Positions 8,105-16,582 of a DNA stretch of 64,000 nucleotides are shown one piece after another; the stretch's first letter is position 1; each line of letters starts with the position of its first letter. The position numbers and the translations under genes were made by a program. The notes under the pieces were generated by a model. That model saw only the letters and a list, made by a program, of their open reading frames with translations. It was not told the DNA's origin and made no database searches. Source of the DNA: Asaia bogorensis (GTDB lineage Bacteria; Pseudomonadota; Alphaproteobacteria; Acetobacterales; Acetobacteraceae); assembly GCA_945869965.1 (NCBI GenBank), contig CAMBRC010000012.1:1-64000 (forward strand). The letters run 5' to 3'.

Positions 8105-9166
8105 ATGTCCGCCACCCCGCCCCCCACCGCCGCCCAGAACAGCGTCTACCTGATGCCGCGCGCAGACTGGCTCTCCCGCCGCAACGAGCTGATCCTCGAA
8201 CCCGACCTGCCGATCATCGACCCGCACCACCACCTCTGGGACCGGCCAGGCTGGCAATACATGGTCCACGACCTGCTCGCCGACACCACCAGCGGCCACA
8301 ACATCAAGGCCACCGTCTTCATCCAATGCCGCGCCTTCCACCGCGCCACCGGTCCCGAAGGGATGAAACCCATCGGCGAAACCGAGTTCGCCAACGGCGT
8401 CGCCGCCATGTCCGCCAGCGGCGTCTACGGCACCGCCACCGAGGTCAACGCCGGCATCGTTAGCCACGCCAGCCTCACCCTCGGTGCCGCCGTCGAGGAC
8501 GTCCTGCAAACCCACATCCGGGCCGGCAACGGCCGCTTCCGCGGCATCCGCCACATCGTCGCCTTCGATGACGACGCAGCACTCAACAACCCCGGCAACC
8601 CCGCCCCCCCGAACCTCCTGATGGACGCGAAGTTCCGCGAAGGCTTCGCCAAACTCGCCCCCAACGGCCTGTCCTTCGAGGGCTGGCTCTACCACCCGCA
8701 GATCGACCAACTGACCGACCTCGCCCGCGCCTTCCCCGGCACCGCCATCGTGCTGAACCACGTCGGCGGCCCCCTCGGCATCGGCCGTTACGCCGGCAAG
8801 CGCGCCGAGATCTTCCCGGTCTGGGCCGCCTCGATCAAGAAACTCGCCCAATGCCCGAACGTCATGGTCAAGCTCGGCGGCATCGGCATGCGTATCAACG
8901 GCTACGACTTCCACGAACAAGCGGAACCCCCGTCCAGCGAAACCCTCGCCGCCGCCTGGAAGCCCTACATCGACACCTGCATCGAAGCCTTCGGCGCCAG
9001 CCGCTGCATGTTCGAAAGCAACTTCCCAGTCGACAAGGGCAGCTACTCGTACCAGGTCTTCTGGAATGCCTGCAAACTCCTGGCCAAGGGTGCGAGCGCC
9101 AGCGAGAAGAACGACCTGTTCTTCGGCGCTGCCAACCGCTTCTACCGCCTCGGCCTGTCCGCTTGA
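8105..9166 (+). CDS. Amidohydrolase-family protein (amidohydrolase 2 type)
   Basis: TIM-barrel metal-dependent hydrolase of the amidohydrolase-2 family (353 aa), a group that includes lactonases and decarboxylases acting on cyclic or aromatic acids. The metal-binding motif IIDPHHHLWD is near residue 40. Later family features are GFRGIRHIV-like strands, the His in IVLNHVGGP, and the Asp-containing end FESNFPVDK. The start at 8105 follows GGGAGAGAACC; an in-frame start upstream would overlap the lipocalin gene. It is co-oriented with the lipocalin-like gene and overlaps the next gene by 4 bases. The substrate is not evident. Confidence 0.88.
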   Translation: MSATPPPTAAQNSVYLMPRADWLSRRNELILEPDLPIIDPHHHLWDRPGWQYMVHDLLADTTSGHNIKATVFIQCRAFHRATGPEGMKPIGETEFANGVAAMSASGVYGTATEVNAGIVSHASLTLGAAVEDVLQTHIRAGNGRFRGIRHIVAFDDDAALNNPGNPAPPNLLMDAKFREGFAKLAPNGLSFEGWLYHPQIDQLTDLARAFPGTAIVLNHVGGPLGIGRYAGKRAEIFPVWAASIKKLAQCPNVMVKLGGIGMRINGYDFHEQAEPPSSETLAAAWKPYIDTCIEAFGASRCMFESNFPVDKGSYSYQVFWNACKLLAKGASASEKNDLFFGAANRFYRLGLSA

Positions 9167-10107
9167 GCCTGCGGCGGTGCGTGCAGGGCATTGCGGTGGC
9201 CGTCCTCCTGGCCATCGCACCCTGCGCCGCCGCCCTCGCCCAGCCCGTCATCACCCCTTCGGGCAGCGCCTTCGGCCTCGCCCCGCCCCCCGGCTACGCC
9301 GCCGCCGCCGACCTCACCGGCTTCGTCCACCCCGCTGAACCCGGCACCAGCATCGTCCTCAGCGAGATGCCAGGCGGCGCCTACGCGCAGATCGAACGCG
9401 GCATGACCGCCGAGGCCCTGGCCCGCAGCGGCATCGACCTGATCGCCCGCGAGCCCTTCGCCACCCCGGTCGGCACCGGCCTGCTCATCACAGGCACCCA
9501 GCGCACCGGCGAGCGCACCCTGGCCAAGTGGATGCTGGTCGTCCCCGCCCAATCCGGTCAGGCCACCGCCACCGGCCTCGTCGTTGCCACCATCCCCGCA
9601 CCGGCCGATCCCGCCACTGACGCCGCGATGCGTGCAGCCTTCGCTACCCTCGCCTTCGCCCCACTCGCCCTGGAACAGAAGCTCGCCGCCCTGCCATTCC
9701 GCCTCACCGAAGGGACCACCCTGAAGGTCGGCCAGACCCTCGCGGGCAACAGCGCCGTGCTCACCCCGGACGGGCGCCAGGGCAAGCCAGGCAACCCCCT
9801 GATCGCCATCGCCTTCGCGTCCGGCGCCGCCATCGGGCCGGCCGACCGCATCGAAGCCGCCCTGTTCCTCTCCCGCCAACTCGGCGGCCTCTCCGAAGTC
9901 CGCCGCGCCCTGCCGACCGAAGCCGGCGACACCATCCGCCTTGCCGGCCAAGGCCGCACCCGTGAAGGCACCGCCATGCGCTTCGTCCAGTGGGTCACCT
10001 TCCTGCCCGACGGCCACCTGCGCATCCTCGCTATGGCCGCCGAGGATGCCTTCGCCGAGATCGCCGCCGAGTTTGACACGATTGCCGCCAGCGTGGTTCG
10101 CAAATAG
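9163..10107 (+). CDS. Secreted protein of unknown function
   Basis: About 314 aa with a clear Sec signal peptide (RR...IAVAVLLAIAPCAAALAQ, cleavage expected after ALA). No family recognised. The mature part is mixed alpha/beta, with internally similar segments, and may be a periplasmic protein. No ATG lies near the signal peptide; the likeliest starts are TTG 9163, which overlaps the preceding stop, or GTG 9181. The overlap implies translational coupling to the amidohydrolase. Confidence 0.7.
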   Translation: MSLRRCVQGIAVAVLLAIAPCAAALAQPVITPSGSAFGLAPPPGYAAAADLTGFVHPAEPGTSIVLSEMPGGAYAQIERGMTAEALARSGIDLIAREPFATPVGTGLLITGTQRTGERTLAKWMLVVPAQSGQATATGLVVATIPAPADPATDAAMRAAFATLAFAPLALEQKLAALPFRLTEGTTLKVGQTLAGNSAVLTPDGRQGKPGNPLIAIAFASGAAIGPADRIEAALFLSRQLGGLSEVRRALPTEAGDTIRLAGQGRTREGTAMRFVQWVTFLPDGHLRILAMAAEDAFAEIAAEFDTIAASVVRK

Positions 10108-10109
10108 GG

Positions 10110-11021
10110 CTAAGCCGCCACCGCCAACCCCGCCGTCACCGCCGTCGTCCGCAAACTCTCGAACCCCATCCGTGCATACGTCAACGGATGGGCAATGCGC
10201 GGATCCTGCTCCGCTTCCACCACCAGCCACCCGCCATATCCCGCCGCAGCAAGCTGCCCCAGCAGCCCGCCAAAATCGATGCACCCATCCACCGGCACGG
10301 TGAACACCCCCTTCAACACCGCCCCCATAAAACTCCAATCCCCCGCCAGCGCCTCGTCCAGCACCGCCGCCCGCACATCCTTGCAATGCACATGCACCAC
10401 CCGCCCGATATGCCGCGCCAAAAGCGCCGCCGGATCCCCCCCGGCAAACAGGCAATGCCCGCTATCGAACAGCAACCCCGCCGCCGCCCCGGAATGCGCC
10501 ATCAGCGCATCCACCTCGGCATCCGTCTGAACGATCGTCCCCATGTGGTGATGAAACGCCATCCCTACCCCAAACCCCGCCATCCGCTCCGCAAGCGCCG
10601 TCACCTTCCGCCCGTACCCCGCCCACTCCCCCACGGCCAAAACCGGCCGCGCCGACAACGCCCGATGCACATCCCCATGCTTCCCCCCCGACAGATCAGC
10701 ATAAACCACATGCCGGCACCCCATCTCCCGCAACAGCGTCAGATGCGGCAGCACCGCCTCCCACTCGGCCTCCACCCCGCGCTCATGCAGCCGCCCATCG
10801 AACCACCCGGACACCAGCGCCAGCCCATGCCCCGCCAGCAAAGGCCCAAGCTCGCCTGCCTCGCGCGGAAACTTCCCCCCCATCTCCGTCCCGGCATACC
10901 CCGCCAGTTTCGTCTCGGCCAAACACGTCGCCAGCGGAATATCCCCGCCCAGCTCCGGCATGTCGTCATTGGTCCAGGTGATCGGATTTATCCCAATCCG
11001 CACCACCCCCGGCGTGCTCAT
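10110..11021 (-). CDS. iolE: Myo-inosose-2 dehydratase-like sugar isomerase/epimerase
   Basis: TIM-barrel enzyme of the AP-endonuclease-2/xylose-isomerase-like fold, 303 aa. The N-terminus GINPITWTNDDMPELGGD closely matches IolE, which dehydrates scyllo-inosose in inositol breakdown. Metal-site residues expected of the fold are visible in FDSGHCLFAG, HVHCKDV and VVEAEQD. The gene overlaps the upstream MocA-type dehydrogenase by 4 bases (ATGA), a pairing also seen in inositol operons. Other iol genes are not in the window, so a related hexose or inositol derivative could be the real substrate. Confidence 0.8.
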   Translation of the reverse strand: MSTPGVVRIGINPITWTNDDMPELGGDIPLATCLAETKLAGYAGTEMGGKFPREAGELGPLLAGHGLALVSGWFDGRLHERGVEAEWEAVLPHLTLLREMGCRHVVYADLSGGKHGDVHRALSARPVLAVGEWAGYGRKVTALAERMAGFGVGMAFHHHMGTIVQTDAEVDALMAHSGAAAGLLFDSGHCLFAGGDPAALLARHIGRVVHVHCKDVRAAVLDEALAGDWSFMGAVLKGVFTVPVDGCIDFGGLLGQLAAAGYGGWLVVEAEQDPRIAHPLTYARMGFESLRTTAVTAGLAVAA

Positions 11022-11932
11022 GCCCCCAGCGCCGGCGTCGCCAACTCAGCCGCCGCCAGCGCCGCCACCGCATCGGCCGCTGTCGCCCCGCCCGTCCCCT
11101 CGGCCCCGCCGACCCGTGCGGCAAACCCCGCCGCCTGCCGCCGCAACGCCTCGGCAATCACATCGATCCCCTCGGACGGCCGATGCACCAGCACATCCGC
11201 CGCCCCCCGCGTGCCATAGACCATCACCCGGATCGAATCCCCATCGGGATACCGCCGCCCCGCCGTCGCCGTCGCCGTCGACCCGCCAGACAACCGAAAC
11301 ATCGCCGTCGCACACTCGGCATCCCCAGCCACGTGCTCGTCCTCTACAAGCGACGGCATCGCCCGCACATCGTCGAAATCCTGCCCCGACAGCCAGCGCA
11401 ACTGGTCCAGCTCATGCACCATCATGTCGACATAGATGCCCCCGGACGTCGCCCGGAACCGCGCCGCCGGCGGCGCCCCATCCCATTGCTGTGCATCCAG
11501 GTGATACAGCCCGCCCAACGCCCCAGCCTCAATCCGCGCCCGCAACGCCTGCAACGCCGGCACAAACCGCCGCCAATACGCCACCTGCAAGACGATCCCC
11601 GCGGAAACGGCAATCCCGTTCGCCTCCGCCGCCATGCTGGCGCGAACCCCGCACGGCTTCTCGCACAGGATCGGCAACCCCCTCGCCGCAATCTCTCGGA
11701 CGACATCAACATGCACCGGCGACGGCACCGCAATCAGCACCCCGTCCAACCCACCCGCATCCAGCATCCCGCCCAGCGTGGCATGCGCCGCCAGGCCTGG
11801 CCCCTCAATCATCGTCCGAGTGGCGGCATCCGGCTCCGCCACCGCCACCACCCGAATATCCCCGCCCGCGGCCAGGGCGGACATGTGCGTCCGCCCCATC
11901 CGCCCGCCGCCAACCAGCCCCAACCGAAACAT
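11018..11932 (-). CDS. Gfo/Idh/MocA family dehydrogenase
   Basis: NAD(P)-dependent sugar or inositol dehydrogenase, 304 aa. It begins with the Rossmann signature LGLVGGGRMGRTH, and the family motif CEKPCG is near residue 90. The substrate-domain signature GGIYVDMMVHELDQLRW supplies the conserved Asp and His of the active site. Together with the adjacent IolE-like gene it fits conversion of a cyclitol or sugar to a keto form followed by dehydration. It lies 3 bases after the solute-binding protein gene and overlaps iolE by 4 bases, so the three form one operon. Confidence 0.88.
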   Translation of the reverse strand: MFRLGLVGGGRMGRTHMSALAAGGDIRVVAVAEPDAATRTMIEGPGLAAHATLGGMLDAGGLDGVLIAVPSPVHVDVVREIAARGLPILCEKPCGVRASMAAEANGIAVSAGIVLQVAYWRRFVPALQALRARIEAGALGGLYHLDAQQWDGAPPAARFRATSGGIYVDMMVHELDQLRWLSGQDFDDVRAMPSLVEDEHVAGDAECATAMFRLSGGSTATATAGRRYPDGDSIRVMVYGTRGAADVLVHRPSEGIDVIAEALRRQAAGFAARVGGAEGTGGATAADAVAALAAAELATPALGA

Positions 11933-11935
11933 CGC

Positions 11936-13465
11936 TCAGTCCAGCTTCATGCCCTGGAACCGGATCAACCCATCCGGCACCGGCACAAACCCGCTCACCC
12001 GCGCCGAATGCGCAAACAGCCAAGTCAAATTGTAGAGGTTCAGCATCGGCCGATCCTCCAGATAGATTTTCGTAACATCGGCATAGGCCGCCGCCCGCTT
12101 CACCGGATCGGTTTCCGCCCGGGCCTTGCCCATCGCCGCCTCGAACACCGGGCTGTTGTACTTCCCCCAGTTCTGGAAACTATCTGCCCCGATAAAGATC
12201 GAAATATTCAAATCGGGATCAGCCCGTCCGGACCAGTTGTTGATGTGCCCCTGATATTCCCCGCGCCCCATCGCCGCGATATTCGAATTCACCTCACCCG
12301 CCCGCACCCGCACATCGAACCCGGCCTCATTGGCCATCGACTGGATGATCTCTGCCACCTGCACATCGCGCGGCGTCTTCACCACCATCAGCTCGAACAC
12401 CGGCTTCTCAACGCCCGCCTCCTTCAACAACGCCCGCGCCTTCGCCAGGTCACGCCCCGGCACCGGCAAAGACTTGTTGAAATACGGACTGCTAGGCAAT
12501 TCTGTCTGATTGTTCGGCACGAACAACCCCTCCAGCGCCACCTGGTTGATCACGTTCCGATCAATCGCCGCCTCGAACGCCGCCCGCACCTTGGCATTGC
12601 GCCCCATCGGATTGTCGCTCGCCGCCCCGTTGGCCAAGTTGAATGCAATCGTCGCATACCCCAGCCCCGGCGTCGTCACCAACCGCAGCTTGGCGTCGGC
12701 CTTCACCTTGCCCGCATCCGCCGGCGCCAAATCCTGCAACATATCCAACTGCCCGGCCTGCAAGTTCACCAGCCGCACCGTGGTATCCGGCAACATCCGG
12801 AACACGATCCGATCGATCTTGATCGCCCCGGCATCCCAATAGCCCGGGAATTTCTCCACCACGATCCGGTCCTGCGCCACCCGCTCCACATACTTGAACG
12901 GCCCCGAGCACACCGGCTCCTTGAAGAAATCCGCCCCCAGCCGCTGGAACACCGCCGGCGACGCAATCATCCCCGCCCGATCTGACAACGCCGCCAGCAA
13001 CGGCGCAAACGGCTGGCTCATCACCAGCCGCACCGTCTTGGCATCCACCACCTCGATCGCGGTGACCGACCGCAACTCGCCCTTGCGATTGCTCTCCGCC
13101 GCCGTGCGATACCGCTCCAAATTCGCCTTCACCACCTCGGCGGTCATCGGCGTGCCGTCATGCAGCGTCACGCCCTCGCGCAACGTGATCGTCAGCGCCC
13201 GGCTGTCCTCGGACCACTTCCACGAAGTCGCCAGCTGCGGCTTGAAGCTCAAATCCGGCTGCAAATCCCACAGCTTGTCGCACAACGCCATGAAGGTGAT
13301 GCGCCCGGCAAACGTCCCGCTGCGCGCCGGATCCAGCGCATCCGGCTCGTCCTGCTGCCCCACCCGCAACACGGTGGAAGACTGCGCCGCAACATCCTGC
13401 GGGACCGCGGCAAACGCGCCGGCAACGGCGAACCCGAGACACGTATAGAGCAGCTTCGATCGCAT
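11936..13465 (-). CDS. ABC transporter substrate-binding protein, family 5
   Basis: Periplasmic solute-binding protein of the dipeptide/oligopeptide class (SBP_bac_5), 509 aa. It has a Sec signal peptide (MRSKLLYTCLGFAVAGAFA...VAAQ). Family features are DEPDALDPARSGT, LREGVTLHDGTPMTAE and VCSGPFKYVE. ATG 13465 follows GGGAGGA. It is first in an operon with the MocA-type dehydrogenase and IolE, which suggests a sugar-, cyclitol- or glycoside-like ligand rather than a peptide. No permease or ATPase gene is next to it, so it would have to borrow a membrane complex from elsewhere. Confidence 0.88.
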   Translation of the reverse strand: MRSKLLYTCLGFAVAGAFAAVPQDVAAQSSTVLRVGQQDEPDALDPARSGTFAGRITFMALCDKLWDLQPDLSFKPQLATSWKWSEDSRALTITLREGVTLHDGTPMTAEVVKANLERYRTAAESNRKGELRSVTAIEVVDAKTVRLVMSQPFAPLLAALSDRAGMIASPAVFQRLGADFFKEPVCSGPFKYVERVAQDRIVVEKFPGYWDAGAIKIDRIVFRMLPDTTVRLVNLQAGQLDMLQDLAPADAGKVKADAKLRLVTTPGLGYATIAFNLANGAASDNPMGRNAKVRAAFEAAIDRNVINQVALEGLFVPNNQTELPSSPYFNKSLPVPGRDLAKARALLKEAGVEKPVFELMVVKTPRDVQVAEIIQSMANEAGFDVRVRAGEVNSNIAAMGRGEYQGHINNWSGRADPDLNISIFIGADSFQNWGKYNSPVFEAAMGKARAETDPVKRAAAYADVTKIYLEDRPMLNLYNLTWLFAHSARVSGFVPVPDGLIRFQGMKLD

Positions 13466-13611
13466 GGCCTGTCCTCCCGCCGGTTTCCGCCCAAAGCCTA
13501 GCCGTGGCCGCCCGCCGATGCCAGTCGCCAAGGCGGCAAGGCGAATGATTTACGCCGCGAAACCTGCTTTACTGCACCGCAACACGGCACCGATGCGAGG
13601 GAAGCCCGGCG

Positions 13612-14139
13612 ATGAAGAGCTATTTCGAACAGCGCGCCGCCTACAACCGCTGGGCCAATGCCCGCCTCTACCAGGCCGCCTTCGCCCTGCCCGAAGCCGA
13701 ATACCGCCGCGACGTCGGCGCCTTCTTCGGCAGCATGAACGGCACCCTAAACCACCTGCTGGTCACCGACCGCCTCTGGATGAAACGCCTGACCGGCGAG
13801 GGCGACCACCCCGATCGCCTGAATGCCATCATCCACGACGACCGCAAGACCCTCGCCTTGGCCCGCGCCGACGAGGACGAGCGCATCATCCGCTTCGTCG
13901 CCGCACTCGCCGAACCGCTCATCGCCGGCACGCTGCAATACCGCACCACCTCGGGCCAGCCACACGAACAGCCGCGGACTGACATCCTGGCCCATCTCTT
14001 CAACCACCAGACCCATCACCGCGGCCAGGCCCACACCATCCTGTCGATCCTGACCGGCCGCGAGCCCCCCTCACTTGACCTGCTCGGCATGCAGCGCGGC
14101 GCCGCCGCCCCCGACCTGCGGGCGCTCGCCGCCGCCTGA
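13612..14139 (+). CDS. DinB family protein
   Basis: A 175-aa four-helix DinB/YfiT-like protein. The putative metal-binding His triad is visible: one His in GTLNHLLVTD and two in NHQTHHRGQ, with the usual spacing. The N-terminal FEQRAAYNRWANARLY and the closing helical region are typical. Some relatives are thiol-dependent transferases; others are stress-induced proteins of unknown role. It stands alone between two minus-strand genes. GAGGGAAGCCCGGCG precedes the start. Confidence 0.88.
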   Translation: MKSYFEQRAAYNRWANARLYQAAFALPEAEYRRDVGAFFGSMNGTLNHLLVTDRLWMKRLTGEGDHPDRLNAIIHDDRKTLALARADEDERIIRFVAALAEPLIAGTLQYRTTSGQPHEQPRTDILAHLFNHQTHHRGQAHTILSILTGREPPSLDLLGMQRGAAAPDLRALAAA

Positions 14140-14144
14140 CCGGC

Positions 14145-14999
14145 TCAGCCCTTCTTGCGCCCCTTCGGCGCCGGGGCAGGGGCCTTGCCCTCAAGCGCCC
14201 GCCCCTCTAGCGCCCGCAACGTCTGCGCCCGCGCCGTCCCCGCCGTCATGATCATCCCGTGGTCGGACCCCGCCAGCACCATCAGCGCCCCGCGCTGCAT
14301 ATAATGCCCCATCCAGCCATCATCCCCCACGCCCCCCGTCCCCAGCACCTTGCCATTCTTCTTGCACGCAGCACCAACCTTCTCATACGCCGCCTGCACC
14401 TTCGCATGCCCCCACTGCCCCGGCAGCCCCATCGTGCTGGTCAAATCCGACGTCCCGATCATCAGCACATCGATCCCCTTCACCTTGGCGATCTCATCCA
14501 CATTCGCCACCGCCTCCTCGGTCTCAATCATCGCGCAGATCAAATTCTCCCTGTTCAGGATCGCCTGCGCCTCCCCCATATCCGGCCCGCCATAGTAAAA
14601 CGCCGCCGGCGGCGCCCCCCATGACCGCATCCCCATCGGCGGAAACCGAAACGCCTCCGCCACCCGCTTGGCCTGCGCCACCGTATCCACATGCGGGATC
14701 ACCAGCCCCATCGCCCCATTGTCCAGCGCCCGCGTCCCCTCATCCAAGGCATCCGCGCAAACCCGCACAATCGGCGTGATCCCCAACGGCAACGCCGCCA
14801 GGCAGATCTGCGACGTCTCCTGCGTCGTAAACGCCCCATGCTCCGCATCGATGAACAGCCAGTCATACCCCATCGCATGCCCCAACATCGCCGCGGCAAC
14901 ACTGCGCAGATGGAACGGACAGAACCCCAGCGCCAGCTTGCCCTGCGTCAAACGCTTCAGTGTCGGATTGGGAATCATCGCATTGCGAATGGCGGCCAT
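14145..14999 (-). CDS. HpcH/HpaI aldolase family protein
   Basis: Class II pyruvate-dependent aldolase of the HpcH/HpaI family, 284 aa, expected to cleave 4-hydroxy-2-oxo acids by a retro-aldol reaction. Family features include FIDAEHGAFTTQET near residue 50, the Arg in PIVRVCA, the Glu/Asp metal ligands (MIETEEAV and IGTSDLTSTMG) and GMRSWGAPP. GGGAGA precedes ATG 14999. The C-terminus carries a basic Pro/Lys tail (about 15 aa). An aromatic hydroxylase and an acyl-CoA ligase nearby make a ring-cleavage pathway plausible, but co-transcription with the upstream hydroxylase is doubtful because a palindromic repeat lies between them. Confidence 0.85.
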   Translation of the reverse strand: MAAIRNAMIPNPTLKRLTQGKLALGFCPFHLRSVAAAMLGHAMGYDWLFIDAEHGAFTTQETSQICLAALPLGITPIVRVCADALDEGTRALDNGAMGLVIPHVDTVAQAKRVAEAFRFPPMGMRSWGAPPAAFYYGGPDMGEAQAILNRENLICAMIETEEAVANVDEIAKVKGIDVLMIGTSDLTSTMGLPGQWGHAKVQAAYEKVGAACKKNGKVLGTGGVGDDGWMGHYMQRGALMVLAGSDHGMIMTAGTARAQTLRALEGRALEGKAPAPAPKGRKKG

Positions 15000-15050
15000 G
15001 GTTCGAGTCTCCCTGCTTTACCGCGCCACGCCAGCATTCACCTCAGGAGA

Positions 15051-15097
15051 AAGCAAGCGCTTCTTTTTGAAAAAAGAAGCAAAAACTTTCATCCACT
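15051..15097. repeat. Palindromic intergenic repeat, single unit (locus 2 of 9)
   Basis: Forward unit with left edge AAGCAAG, arms CTTCTTTTT (15060-15068) and AAAAAGAAG (15071-15079) with the central bases shortened, then AAAAACTTTCATCCA. The tail lies inside the next coding region: the TGA that ends the FAD hydroxylase (15089-15091) is the complement of TCA within this tail. Confidence 0.85.
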
Positions 15098-16510
15098 GTC
15101 GCCGATACTCAACAGCCGCAGCACACCGCCAACATCATCGGCCACCCCCAGCACATACCGGTCCGGCCGAACCACCACCGCCCGCGCCCCCACCTCCGCC
15201 AGCCACCCGTCCAACGCCGCGTCCCGCACCATCACCGCGCCCTCAACCTCACCCACGAAATCTGCAGTCGCCAGCACGCCAAATCCAAAACCCAATACGT
15301 CATCCAACAACCGCCCATCCGCCAACACCGGCTGCGGCGCAACCCGCCCCGCCGGCTCGGCCCGCCCCGCATGCCCCCCAAGCCTCGGCGTCGGCGACCG
15401 CATCAACTCCGGCTGCGCCAGCATCCGCTCGTCCCGCGCCTGCGCCTTCACCGGATCCGTCTCCTGGATCACCCGCCCCAGCCGCACTGCAATCTCGATG
15501 TAGTCCCGCACATGCTCCCGCCGCTCCTCGGCATAGCCATCCAGCAACCCATCCCCCGCTCCCCCCAACACCGCTCGCAACTTCCACGCCAGGTTGGCCA
15601 CATCGCGCATCCCCGCGCACATCCCCTGGCCCAGAAACGGCGGCGTCAAATGCGCCGCATCCCCCGCCAGCAACAGCCGCCCCCGCCGCCACTCCCGCGC
15701 AATCGCCGCATGAAACGTATAGACCGCCGCCCGCTCAATCTCCGCCTCCTCCCGCCGCAACCACGGCGCCAACCACCCCCAAACCGTCTCGTGCGTCGGC
15801 GCCGGATCATCCCCCGGCATCAACATGATCTCCCACCGCCGCCGCATCCCCGTCCCGCGCACATACGTCGCCGGTCGCGCCGGGTTGCAATGCTGCACCG
15901 AGAAATCCCCCAACCCCGGCTTCGGTGCCCGCAAGATCACATCCGTCACCAACCACTGCTGCCGCGCATGCAAATCCTCCATCTCCCCGCCAATCAACCG
16001 CCGCACCAGCGACCGCGCCCCATCGCACCCCACCACGAACCGCGCCGCCACCCGCTCCCGCCCCCCCGTCGCATGATCCACCACCGCCAGCCGCGCCCCA
16101 TCCTCCCCCTCCTCGATATCCAACACCTCGCACCGCGTCCGCACCGTCACACACCCAAACCGCCGAACCCCCTCGCGCAACACAAGCTCCAGATCCGGCT
16201 GATGAAACCGATAGCTCCGGTGCCAATACTGCGGCCCCCGCCCAGGCGCCCGCGGCCAGTCGATCAGCAAGCGCCCCTCCGCATTCACAAACCGCATCCC
16301 CGGCGAGGCATGCGTAATCTCCTCCATCGCCCCCGCCAGCCCCACCGCCTGGAAAATCCGCATCACCTCGTCATCGAAATGCACCGCCCGCGGCAGGTGA
16401 TACGTCCCCGCCTCCCGCTCCAGCACCACCGTATCCACCCCCATCCGCCCCAGCAGATTCGCCAGCAACGCCCCCACCGGCCCAAACCCCACCACCGCCA
16501 CATCGTGCAT
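15089..16510 (-). CDS. FAD-dependent aromatic hydroxylase (MhpA/PheA-like)
   Basis: Class A flavoprotein monooxygenase, 473 aa, related to 3-(3-hydroxyphenyl)propionate hydroxylases. It has the N-terminal FAD motif [16 protein letters not shown], the DG motif [14 protein letters not shown] and the second FAD motif [20 protein letters not shown]. It would use NAD(P)H and oxygen to hydroxylate a phenolic ring. ATG 16510 is preferred; starts at 16516 or 16528 (GTG) are possible. The C-terminal region, after residue about 370, is shorter than in many relatives, and the stop codon falls in a palindromic repeat, so the end may have been altered. It is divergent from the acyl-CoA ligase. Confidence 0.86.
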   Translation of the reverse strand: MHDVAVVGFGPVGALLANLLGRMGVDTVVLEREAGTYHLPRAVHFDDEVMRIFQAVGLAGAMEEITHASPGMRFVNAEGRLLIDWPRAPGRGPQYWHRSYRFHQPDLELVLREGVRRFGCVTVRTRCEVLDIEEGEDGARLAVVDHATGGRERVAARFVVGCDGARSLVRRLIGGEMEDLHARQQWLVTDVILRAPKPGLGDFSVQHCNPARPATYVRGTGMRRRWEIMLMPGDDPAPTHETVWGWLAPWLRREEAEIERAAVYTFHAAIAREWRRGRLLLAGDAAHLTPPFLGQGMCAGMRDVANLAWKLRAVLGGAGDGLLDGYAEERREHVRDYIEIAVRLGRVIQETDPVKAQARDERMLAQPELMRSPTPRLGGHAGRAEPAGRVAPQPVLADGRLLDDVLGFGFGVLATADFVGEVEGAVMVRDAALDGWLAEVGARAVVVRPDRYVLGVADDVGGVLRLLSIGDSG

Positions 16511-16582
16511 AACCATCCCCCCAAACACCCCGCTTGTATCCCCGCCCGCCCTTGCGCAGAATCCCCCCAGGGAGACACGCCA

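Noticed and set aside
10188-13000. Long plus-strand open frames rich in Arg, His and Pro
   Set aside because: Antisense shadows of the iolE operon caused by extreme C-richness of the plus strand.
15371-16570. Long open frame in the plus strand upstream of the acyl-CoA ligase, opposite the hydroxylase
   Set aside because: It is the Pro/Arg/His-rich complement of the FAD hydroxylase. The ligase start at 16583 has its own ribosome site and family N-terminus.
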